From an uncultured Mailhella sp. (GTDB taxonomy: Bacteria; Desulfobacterota; Desulfovibrionia; Desulfovibrionales; Desulfovibrionaceae): a stretch of 6,656 nucleotides of DNA. Below, in pieces: positions 1 to 5,412 of the stretch. A program made the translations under genes and the position numbers. Each line of letters starts with the position of its first letter. Position 1 is the first letter of the stretch. Location of the stretch: assembly GCF_905187505.1 (NCBI RefSeq), contig NZ_CAJJIC010000131.1, positions 1-6,656 of the forward strand, in the 5' to 3' direction. The notes under the pieces were generated by a model. The model saw only the letters and a program-made list of their open reading frames with translations. It made no database searches and was not told the DNA's origin.

Positions 1-33
1 CTGTCCCTCATCCCCATGGGCTGGCTCATCTGA
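1..33 (+). CDS. C-terminal end of an unidentified plus-strand gene (partial)
   Basis: Frame 1 reads LSLIPMGWLI and then TGA at 31-33. A strong intrinsic terminator for the same strand starts 21 nt after the stop, which is the main reason to believe this is the tail of a real gene. The residues are hydrophobic and would suit the last part of a membrane protein, but ten residues cannot identify a family. The gene converges on the minus-strand gene ending at 1127. Confidence 0.42.
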   Translation: MSLIPMGWLI

Positions 34-54
34 CGGCCTGATATCGGGTAATAT

Positions 55-93
55 CAAAGGGACGCCCCCACTCCGGGGCGTCCCTTTGTTGTT
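55..93 (+). terminator. Intrinsic terminator after the plus-strand gene ending at 33
   Basis: A perfect 14-bp stem is formed by 55-68 (CAAAGGGACGCCCC) and 75-88, with a 6-nt loop at 69-74. T-rich sequence (TTTGTTGTTT) follows from 85. It sits 21 nt downstream of the TGA at 31-33, the usual position for Rho-independent termination. Confidence 0.85.
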
Positions 94-159
94 TAAAAGA
101 AATGGCATGTAGGATAAACGAAGAGACTGGGGACAGCGTGCAGCGAGAACCAGGCAGAG

Positions 160-269
160 AGCAGGGAGCTGTCCCCGCATTGAGTGGAAGGAGATCTGCC
201 AGAGCAGCGGGGCGCTGCCCCGGGATTGAGTGGAAGGCAACAGGCCGGAGAAGCGGGGCGCTGCCCCGG
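160..269. repeat. 46-bp imperfect tandem repeat, about 2.4 copies
   Basis: Units 160-205 and 206-251 agree at about 34 of 46 positions, and the start of a third unit follows at 252-269. The 13-mer ATTGAGTGGAAGG is exact at 179-191 and 225-237. AGCGGGGCGCTGCCCCGG is exact at 206-223 and 252-269. Each unit starts with a small G/C hairpin (GGGGC-GCT-GCCCC type), which is degraded in the first copy. The period shows local duplication, not independent insertions. Confidence 0.75.
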
Positions 270-335
270 ACCCCGCCGGGGGAAATAATTCCCCCCGGAC
301 CCCCCTGTTTCCGCCGACGGCTTCGCCCTCGGCGG
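254..335. repeat. Cluster of three G/C-rich palindromes (REP-like)
   Basis: Three hairpins stand in a row. The first is CGGGGC (254-259) with GCCCCG (263-268). The second is GGGGGAA (278-284) with TTCCCCC (289-295), loop ATAA, extended by CC/GG past a bulged C. The third is CCGCCGA (311-317) with TCGGCGG (329-335), extended by GGC/GCC inside a mismatch, loop TTC. From memory, strings of this form are scattered between genes in Desulfovibrio-like genomes. This is not verified here. They may protect or end transcripts. Confidence 0.65.
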
Positions 336-457
336 GCGGGAGTGCGGGAGCAGGGCGCGTTGCCGAAGACAAGCGGGAGAGGGGAAACGGCAGCTGTTGC
401 GAGGCGCGGAAAGTCTTGGCGGGCGCTGTTCGGGCTGCGGACGCAGTGCAGGTGTGT

Positions 458-509
458 CCTGTCGGACCCACCTGCGGTGGCCGACTCCTGTCCGACAAAA
501 GTCGGACAG
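458..509 (+). other. Twin hairpins sharing GTCSGAC arms (possible structural switch)
   Basis: CTGTCCGAC (488-496) and GTCGGACAG (501-509) form a perfect 9-bp stem with an AAAA loop. Just upstream, GTCGG (461-465) pairs with CCGAC (481-485) around CCACC-TGC-GGTGG (468-480). GTCGGAC at 461-467 is identical to 501-507, so the middle arm 490-496 could pair with either side. No T-tract follows, so this is not a simple terminator. A DNA operator built on GTCSGAC half sites is the other reading. Confidence 0.45.
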
Positions 510-567
510 TCGTGAGTAAGGAAGAGATTTCCGGATATTTTGGAGGGATCACCGAGGGCCGGGCTGT

Positions 568-594
568 AAAAGCAGACCGGAAGGCTGCTTTTCT
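568..594. terminator. Terminator-like hairpin with GGAA loop, no gene attached
   Basis: AAAAGCAG (568-575) pairs with CTGCTTTT (585-592). Inside, CC (577-578) pairs with GG (583-584) around GGAA, a GNRA-class tetraloop, with A576 bulged. The A/T arms make it usable on both strands as an intrinsic terminator, though its T-run lies in the stem and is short. No protein gene ends nearby. It could be the 3' end of a small RNA or an orphan repeat. Confidence 0.4.
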
Positions 595-710
595 ACGCTC
601 TGGGGACTCGGGCGACATCAGGAATCTCGGCCGACGGCAAACTTCGATGCCGAGGTTGAAGCATTGGGAGAGATTTTGCGCTCAGCGGTAACGTGTGCGA
701 CGCTCAGGCA

Positions 711-856
711 CAAAAAAGGGGCAGTACAGTGAAGAAAGCTTCGCCGTGTGCCCTTGAAAAGAGAGAGCAGCCTGAAACAATAAAAGTTTTAGGAAAGAGG
801 ATAGGGGTGCGGGGGAAGGGGAAAAGCCCTTTTTCAAAAGGGGGTTCCCCTTCCCC
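711..856. repeat. Two-hairpin intergenic element, copy 1
   Basis: The core 766-856 matches 1006-1096 with only three mismatches (798, 844, 848), at a fixed offset of 240. The left part 711-765 is diverged but keeps the same fold: GGGCA (719-723) with TGCCC (749-753), and GAAG (731-734) with CTTC (739-742). Hairpin II is a perfect 12-bp stem, GGGGAAGGGGAA (812-823) with TTCCCCTTCCCC (845-856), topped by CCCTTT/AAAGGG (827-832/837-842). Between them lies an A/T-rich linker, CAATAAAAGTTTTAGG. The repeat is non-coding. It may be a dispersed palindromic repeat that works as a terminator or RNA stabiliser. Confidence 0.8.
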
Positions 857-863
857 GGGAAGC

Positions 864-902
864 GTCGTCGTCTTCTTCTTCTTCTTCTTCTTCTTCTTCT
901 TC
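864..902. repeat. Trinucleotide microsatellite (GTC)3(TTC)10
   Basis: Three GTC units (864-872) run straight into ten perfect TTC units (873-902), immediately after hairpin II of the first element. The minus strand reads (GAA)10. The second element is followed by a pyrimidine-rich tract (1102-1127) without the perfect triplets, so the microsatellite looks like an expansion of a C/T tract belonging to the element. The poly-Phe it would encode in one frame is an artefact. Confidence 0.9.
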
Positions 903-950
903 CTTTCTCTTCTTAGTTCGGAAGTATCTTTTTCCTCTTTTTTCAGGTGC

Positions 951-1100
951 TAAAAAAGGGCACGCGATTGAAGGAAACTTCGCTCGAGTGCCCGGGAAAA
1001 AGGAAAGCAGCCTGAAACAATAAAAGTTTTAGGAAAGGGGATAGGGGTGCGGGGGAAGGGGAAAAGCCCTTTTTCAAAAGGGGTTTCGCCTTCCCCCGCA
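951..1100. repeat. Two-hairpin intergenic element, copy 2 (possible minus-strand terminator)
   Basis: Hairpin I pairs GGGCAC (958-963) with GTGCCC (988-993), CGA (965-967) with TCG (984-986), and GAAG (970-973) with CTTC (978-981) around a GAAA tetraloop. Hairpin II pairs 1048-1063 with 1085-1100: 16 positions with one mismatch at G1088, ending TGC/GCA. Read on the minus strand, its apical part is CCCTTTT-GA-AAAAGGG followed by CTTTT. It begins 27 nt past the stop of the gene at 1127-1897, so it could end that transcript. A four-run G-tract motif at 1037-1061 is unique to this copy. Confidence 0.8.
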
Positions 1101-1126
1101 AACTCCATCCTCTCTTTCTTTCTCTC

Positions 1127-1897
1127 TTATACTTCCGTGGCGTGCAGCCAAACCTGATAACGGGCGTTCAGGGTTTTTTTGGTTGTGGCCCAGGGAATGC
1201 CCGCCGTGTAGTACTTGCCGAGATTGATTTCAAAGTTTTCAATCTTGGTGAGCAGGCCTTCCACGGTGTTCAGCGCCTGTTCGTTGGCCGCAAGCAGGGC
1301 TTCGTAGGCTTCGCTGAAGTCTTCGCCCTGAAATTCCTCAACAGGCGTGGAGGAGGTCAGTTCGTGACCGGTCTTTCTTTCATAGAGCTTCTTGAATTTG
1401 GCGCATTCCACGCGGTCGTAGGATACGGAGCGGATGAAGGTGGCAAAATCGTCGTGCAGCGTCTTGAAGGCGTTGTAGGCCTCGGCCGCCTTGGAATTGC
1501 AGAAGAAGGAATCGCAGGAGAGCAGCAGGAAGTATTCCTCGCCGAGGAACTTCTTGATGCGCGGAAATTCGTCGGGATTGTAGAGGTAATGATCCCAGTC
1601 GGCCACGGACTTGTCGCCGTCTATGGCGCTGATGAGCAGAATCTTATGATGCAAAAGCTCGGCATACACGCGGCCGCCGCGGCGCTTGAGCACCGTAATG
1701 GCCGTGTTTTTAGAGTGAAAGTACATGGTGAGCGAGGCGATGAGCGCTACAAGACTCACGGCAAACACGGCGACGAAAACGCCGAGAAAGGAGAATGTGG
1801 TCATGCTGTACGTCGCTCGGGAGAAGGGAAAGATCATCGCAAGCGACAGCAGGGAGAGAAAAAGCAGAGCGTAGGAAAGATTGCGGAATGTGCTCAT
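1127..1897 (-). CDS. Hypothetical membrane protein with two N-terminal helices
   Basis: The gene encodes 256 residues and I do not recognise the family. Two hydrophobic segments lie at about residues 8-26 and 36-60. The KRRGGR cluster (71-76) just after the second segment favours a cytoplasmic C-terminal part of about 190 residues. That part is mixed and mostly helical in character, with Cys129, Cys133 and Cys165 and an acidic stretch near 187-200 (EEFQGEDF), and shows no catalytic motif I can name. The start is supported by AAGGA (1906-1910) 8 nt upstream of ATG. The efflux operon ends upstream with a strong terminator, so this gene is probably transcribed separately. Downstream it converges on the structured intergenic region. 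Codon use looks native. Whether it serves the efflux pump is unknown. Confidence 0.82.
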   Translation of the reverse strand: MSTFRNLSYALLFLSLLSLAMIFPFSRATYSMTTFSFLGVFVAVFAVSLVALIASLTMYFHSKNTAITVLKRRGGRVYAELLHHKILLISAIDGDKSVADWDHYLYNPDEFPRIKKFLGEEYFLLLSCDSFFCNSKAAEAYNAFKTLHDDFATFIRSVSYDRVECAKFKKLYERKTGHELTSSTPVEEFQGEDFSEAYEALLAANEQALNTVEGLLTKIENFEINLGKYYTAGIPWATTKKTLNARYQVWLHATEV

Positions 1898-1935
1898 GAT
1901 TCATGTCCTTATATCTCAATGTTTCGCGTGGAGGG

Positions 1936-1983
1936 AAAAAAAGAAATCGCCTCACCTGACATGGAAACAGATGGGGCGATTTT
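1936..1983 (-). terminator. Intrinsic terminator of the macAB/outer-membrane factor operon
   Basis: On the minus strand the transcript would fold 1975-1983 with 1943-1951 (AAATCGCC/GGCGATTT core plus one wobble). Inner pairs are 1956-1958 with 1968-1970 and 1953-1954 with 1972-1973, giving an almost continuous hairpin with a 9-nt loop. Seven T residues follow (A-run 1936-1942 on the plus strand). It begins 42 nt after the stop of the outer-membrane gene. Confidence 0.85.
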
Positions 1984-2007
1984 CTGATGAAAACAGAGAA
2001 AGGTCAA
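1979..2007 (-). promoter_or_regulatory. Candidate promoter for the 256-residue membrane protein
   Basis: On the minus strand TTGACC (2007-2002) matches the -35 consensus at 5 of 6 positions. After a 17-nt spacer, GAAAAT (1984-1979) matches the -10 consensus at 4 of 6. Transcription would begin near 1972, inside the terminator of the upstream operon, leaving a leader of about 75 nt. The match is modest, and read-through is the alternative. Confidence 0.35.
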
Positions 2008-2024
2008 TCTCATGAATAAATTAT

Positions 2025-3377
2025 TTATCTGCCGAAAATGCGTCCTCCCATGGCCTGCCAGATGGCGTTCGAGGCGGAAATCACGCCGTATTTCCGCTCC
2101 AGAACCGACAGACGGGAGTCGTTGAGCGCCTTCAGCGCCTCCAGCCAGTCTTTGAGTTCGTCGGCTCCCTGCTCATATCGTGCTTTGCGGTACGCTTCCA
2201 CTCTGCGGTCAGCGTCATATTTTTTCTGAATGTTTTCGAACTGTTGCTCGGCATTCCCCAGAGAGCCGTAATAGAGGGCCACTTCGTTGAGCGCCTGGGT
2301 CACGCTTTTTTCATAGGCGAGTTTGGCATCTTCAAAGTCGGCCTCGGCAATCTTCACGTTCCATTTTACACGATTCCAGTCCAGGAACGGAAGATCCAAA
2401 CTTATAAGACCCTTGATGAAGGAGGACTGGAACAGGTCGGAGGCCGACGAGGCCGACGCGCCGAGCGTGCCGCCTATGGTGAGCGAGGGAAAAAGATCGG
2501 CCCGGGCGGCGTTCTGGTTGCGGAACGAGGAGAGCAGCCGGAATTCGGCTGCGTTCACGTCCGGTCTTGCGCCGAGCGCGGCCACGGGAACGTTGAGGTC
2601 CACGGCAGGCACTTTTACGGCCAGCAGATCGGGAAGCTGGAGCGTTTGTTCCTCTTCCGGGCGCAGGTTGAGAAGGTCGCGCAGCGTCTGCCGTTCCGTG
2701 CGGAGGTCTTCTTCCAGCGTGAGCACGGTGGTCTTCTGGGAAAGCAGGCTTTGTTCCGTCTGCGCAGGGTCGAGACCGTCGGTCTGGCCGGAGCGGAACT
2801 TTTCCTGCATGATCTTAAGAAGCCGCTCATAATAGCTCAGGCTTTCGCGGCTCAGTTCCAGAGCGCGAGAGGTGTAGGCCATGCTGTACCAGGTATTCAC
2901 CACGCTGTTGACGAGCGCAAGCTTCGTGGCTTCCCTGTCCTGTTCCGTGGCGCGGTATTCCCACACCTGCGCCGACGTGGAGTCGCGCAGGCGGCCCCAC
3001 AGATCCAGCTCATACGCCAGACCGAACGAAGCGTCGAAGCTGCGCGTGTTCCTGCCGCTGTCGAGCGCGGTGCGGGAATCGGCGCTGCCGGAGCCCGAAA
3101 ACGTGGGCACGAGATCCGCGCCGAACTGTCTTGCCTGATACAGGGCCTTGTTGACGGTAATGGTGCTGCGCGCAAGGTCGATGTTGCGCGCAAGAGCCAT
3201 GTCCACCAGTTTGTTGAGCGTGGGATCGTTGTACTGTTTCCACCACTCGCGGTCGATGTGAAAGTTCTGCTCGATCTGGCTTTCGCTCAGAATGCCCTGA
3301 GGGGGAATCTGGTAGTCGCGTGTGGCGCAGCCGGAAACAAGAAGCAGCACGGCGCAGAGAAAGGGCGTGGCTTTCAT
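2025..3377 (-). CDS. NodT/TolC-family outer-membrane efflux lipoprotein
   Basis: This 450-residue protein is the outer-membrane channel of the tripartite pump; family members form trimers with a beta-barrel in the outer membrane and a helical tunnel in the periplasm. The N-terminus is a lipoprotein signal with lipobox LVSGC, modified at Cys17 and followed by Ala, consistent with outer-membrane sorting. Family landmarks are WW at 45-46 with YNDPTL after it, YELDLWGR at 122-129, ARPDV at 270-274, and ARADLFPSLT at 291-300. The second half repeats the helical pattern, as usual in this family. The length fits the RND/MacAB type of NodT lipoproteins. ATG lies 4 nt after the macB stop, and AGGAG (3385-3389), 7 nt upstream, overlaps the last macB codons, which suggests coupled translation. 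Substrate unknown. Confidence 0.93.
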   Translation of the reverse strand: MKATPFLCAVLLLVSGCATRDYQIPPQGILSESQIEQNFHIDREWWKQYNDPTLNKLVDMALARNIDLARSTITVNKALYQARQFGADLVPTFSGSGSADSRTALDSGRNTRSFDASFGLAYELDLWGRLRDSTSAQVWEYRATEQDREATKLALVNSVVNTWYSMAYTSRALELSRESLSYYERLLKIMQEKFRSGQTDGLDPAQTEQSLLSQKTTVLTLEEDLRTERQTLRDLLNLRPEEEQTLQLPDLLAVKVPAVDLNVPVAALGARPDVNAAEFRLLSSFRNQNAARADLFPSLTIGGTLGASASSASDLFQSSFIKGLISLDLPFLDWNRVKWNVKIAEADFEDAKLAYEKSVTQALNEVALYYGSLGNAEQQFENIQKKYDADRRVEAYRKARYEQGADELKDWLEALKALNDSRLSVLERKYGVISASNAIWQAMGGRIFGR

Positions 3378-3381
3378 GGAA

Positions 3382-5325
3382 TCACTCCTGGGAGAGCGCG
3401 TCCACGGGATTGAGCGTGGCGGCGCGTCGGGCCGGCATGTATCCGAAGATGATGCCGATGAAGGTGGAACAGGTGATGGCCAGCACGATGGAACCCGTGG
3501 AAAACGACATGGGAAAGTCCTGAATGAAGCTGTTGAACAGCACGCCGATGCACGCGGACAGAAGCACGCCCGTGACGCCGCCGATCACGCAGATGAGCAC
3601 GGCCTCGATGAGAAACTGCTGAAGCACGTTGAACTGTCTTGCGCCTATGGCCATGCGCACGCCGATTTCCCGCGTGCGCTCCGTGACCGACACGAGCATG
3701 ATGTTCATCACCCCTATGCCGCCCACAAGCAGCGATATGAAGGCAATGCAGGAAATGAGCAGCCGCATGGTGGTCGTGGTGCTTTCCATGGTCTGGCGGA
3801 TGCTGTCCGTGTTCATGGTGAAGAAGTCCGTCACGCCGCGATGGCGCGAGGTGAGAAGACGCGTGAGCTCCTTTTCCGCAATCTGCGCGGAAACGCCGTC
3901 GGCTATCTTCACCGTGATGGAGGAAATGCTCCGGCTGCCGGATACCCTTGCCATGTAGGCGGTGTAGGGCGTCCACACCGTAAGGTTGCTGCGCGGGCCG
4001 AAGGTGGCGTTGGGCTTTTTCGTCACGCCCACCACTTCAAAGGGATGCTTGTTGAACAGAATGACCGCGCCTATGGGGTCTTCCCCGTTGGGGAAAAGTT
4101 CCTGCACCGTGTTGTCGTCGAGCACGGCCACGGCGCGCGCCTCGTCGATGTCCGCGCGGTTGATGAGCCTGCCGCGCGCAAGCTCCAGCCCCTTCACGTT
4201 GAAGTACTGTTCGCCCACGCCGCTCAACGAGCCGTTGGCCGTGAGATTGCGGTACACGAAGCTGCCGCTGGAACTTGCCGAAGGCGTGGCGCTCGCGATG
4301 TAGCTCTGTTCGGCCAGCACTTCGGAGTCGTCCACGGTGAGCGTGGTGTAGCGGCCGGAATTGCGGTCGCCGAAGCTGCGGCCGGGCATGATGTCGATGG
4401 TGTTGGTGCCCATGGCGTTGATGCCGGCCAGAATCTTTTCCTGAGAGCCGCGGCCGAGCGCCACCACCGAAACCACCGAGGCAATGCCGATGATGATGCC
4501 GAGCATGGTGAGCAGCGAGCGCATCTTGTGCGCAAGTATGGCCTGCACCGACATGCGGAACGCTTCGGCAAGCTGATCGCGCATGTACTTCCACGAGGAG
4601 GTCGGAGATACGGCGGCCTTCGCTCCCTCGGGATTGCCGACGGGCTTTTTGCGATGATCGCTGATGACTTCGCCGTCCCTGATTTCTATGATGCGGTTGG
4701 CGTATTCGGCAATGTGCCGGTCGTGCGTGACCAGAATGAGCGTGTGTCCTTCGGCGTTGAGCTGCATGAGCAGCGCCATGACGTTTTCGCCGCTTCTGGA
4801 GTCCAGCGCGCCGGTGGGTTCGTCGGCCAGGATGATTTCCCCGCCGTTCATCATGGCGCGGGCGATGGACACGCGCTGCTGCTGACCCCCTGAAAGCTCG
4901 TTGGGGCGGTTCTGCGTCTTGCCCTCGAGCCCCAGCTTGATGAGAAGTTCGTGCGCCCTTGCGCTGCGCGCATGCCCCTCCATGCCCGCATACACGGCGG
5001 GAAGAGCCACGTTTTCCTGAGCGCTCAGACTCGCAAGCAGATTGTAGCGCTGAAAGATGAAGCCGAACTTCTCCCCGCGCAGTCTGGCCAGCTCGTCGGG
5101 CGAGAGCCCTTCCGTGGCCTTGCCGTCCACCAGATAGGTGCCTTCGGAAGGCGTGTCGAGACAGCCCAGAATGTTCATGAGCGTGGACTTGCCCGAACCG
5201 GACTGGCCGATGATGGCCACGAAGTCCCCGCGCTCTATGCTCAGACTGACGTTCCTGAGCACCTGCACGCGGCTTTCTCCGCTGCCGTAATGCTTGCCTA
5301 TGTTGCGTACTTCGAGAGTGACCAT
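3382..5325 (-). CDS. macB: MacB-type ABC export protein (ATPase fused to permease)
   Basis: The protein has 647 residues, practically the length of E. coli MacB. It is the inner-membrane part of the pump: cytoplasmic ATP hydrolysis drives export of periplasmic substrate through the outer-membrane channel. The ATPase domain covers about 1-225, with Walker A GQSGSGKST (40-48), Q-loop Gln92, signature LSGGQQQR (144-151), Walker B IILADE (164-169) with catalytic Glu169, and switch His201. One membrane helix follows at about 270-292 and a large periplasmic domain at about 293-515. Three further helices lie near 521-545, 573-596 and 612-630. The family-typical segments GGIGVMNIMLVSVTERTREI, GVRMAIGAR and PARRAATLNPVDAL are all present, and every key residue is intact. 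The gene lies 87 nt after macA with only a weak ribosome binding site, and 4 nt before the outer-membrane gene. Substrate could be macrolide, peptide, siderophore or other. Confidence 0.95.
   Translation of the reverse strand: MVTLEVRNIGKHYGSGESRVQVLRNVSLSIERGDFVAIIGQSGSGKSTLMNILGCLDTPSEGTYLVDGKATEGLSPDELARLRGEKFGFIFQRYNLLASLSAQENVALPAVYAGMEGHARSARAHELLIKLGLEGKTQNRPNELSGGQQQRVSIARAMMNGGEIILADEPTGALDSRSGENVMALLMQLNAEGHTLILVTHDRHIAEYANRIIEIRDGEVISDHRKKPVGNPEGAKAAVSPTSSWKYMRDQLAEAFRMSVQAILAHKMRSLLTMLGIIIGIASVVSVVALGRGSQEKILAGINAMGTNTIDIMPGRSFGDRNSGRYTTLTVDDSEVLAEQSYIASATPSASSSGSFVYRNLTANGSLSGVGEQYFNVKGLELARGRLINRADIDEARAVAVLDDNTVQELFPNGEDPIGAVILFNKHPFEVVGVTKKPNATFGPRSNLTVWTPYTAYMARVSGSRSISSITVKIADGVSAQIAEKELTRLLTSRHRGVTDFFTMNTDSIRQTMESTTTTMRLLISCIAFISLLVGGIGVMNIMLVSVTERTREIGVRMAIGARQFNVLQQFLIEAVLICVIGGVTGVLLSACIGVLFNSFIQDFPMSFSTGSIVLAITCSTFIGIIFGYMPARRAATLNPVDALSQE
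3385..3389 (-). promoter_or_regulatory. Ribosome binding site inside the 3' end of macB
   Basis: AGGAG on the minus strand lies 7 nt before the ATG of the outer-membrane lipoprotein gene and within the final Gln-Glu codons of macB. This placement fixes the start at 3377 and points to translational coupling. Confidence 0.75.
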
Positions 5326-5412
5326 GAGTGTTTCTCTGCAGGGAATGATTCATGAAGCGCGGCGCAGGCCGCGCGTTCCTGAGCGACCGCGGGGCCTGTG
5401 CCCCGGCATTCA
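5326..5412 (-). other. macA-macB spacer with two G/C hairpins
   Basis: The spacer is 87 nt, long compared with the 4-nt gap after macB. It contains GCGCGGC (5357-5363) with GCCGCGC (5368-5374) around a 4-nt loop, and CGGGGC (5390-5395) with GCCCCG (5400-5405) around CTGT. Neither is followed by a T-tract, so they should not stop transcription outright. They may stabilise the macA message or slow translation into macB. The macB ribosome binding site is only a weak AGAGAA. Confidence 0.6.

Larger units (their letters stand above)
94..1126. other. ~1 kb structured intergenic region without a credible gene
   Basis: This lies between convergent genes. The open frames here (102-515, 230-691, 693-953) encode low-complexity Arg/Gly/Pro-rich or poly-Phe sequence created by repeats, and none has a convincing ribosome binding site or domain. 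The region instead carries many inverted repeats. Those listed separately are the 46-bp repeat, the G/C palindromes, the GTCSGAC hairpins, the hairpin at 568-592, two ~146-bp elements and a TTC microsatellite. Further unlisted ones are a 9-bp inverted repeat 129-137/168-176 (GGGGACAGC/GCTGTCCCC) and a hairpin with arms 626-634 and 644-654 (CTCGGC/GCCGAG plus CGA/TCG, with a 2-nt bulge). A 7-bp direct repeat CGCTCAG occurs at 679-685 and 701-707. A small RNA could be hidden here, but no clear promoter was seen. Confidence 0.7.

Noticed and set aside
461..592. Small RNA gene ending at the hairpin 568-592
   Set aside because: The fold is plausible, but no promoter could be recognised and the T-run after the stem is too short to claim a transcript end.
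102..953. Open frames 102-515, 230-691 and 693-953
   Set aside because: They run through tandem repeats, palindromes and the TTC microsatellite. Their proteins are low complexity and lack convincing translation starts.
711..1100. CRISPR array
   Set aside because: There are only two long repeat copies 240 bp apart, with internal hairpins. There are no short regular repeats with unique spacers and no cas gene.
711..1100. Insertion sequence or transposon ends
   Set aside because: The copies are in direct orientation, no transposase lies between them, and I see no flanking target-site duplication.
1142..1987. Plus-strand 281-codon open frame opposite the hypothetical membrane protein
   Set aside because: The minus frame has a good ribosome binding site, two plausible membrane helices and normal composition. 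The plus frame runs through the operon terminator.
2244..3413. Plus-strand open frame of 389 codons opposite the outer-membrane gene
   Set aside because: It is antisense to a clear NodT-family gene and shows no domain or ribosome binding site.
3322..4893. Long plus-strand open frame of 523 codons opposite macB
   Set aside because: It is antisense to conserved macB and the start of the outer-membrane gene. It is His/Arg/Ala-rich with no recognisable domain, as expected for a shadow of G/C-biased codons.
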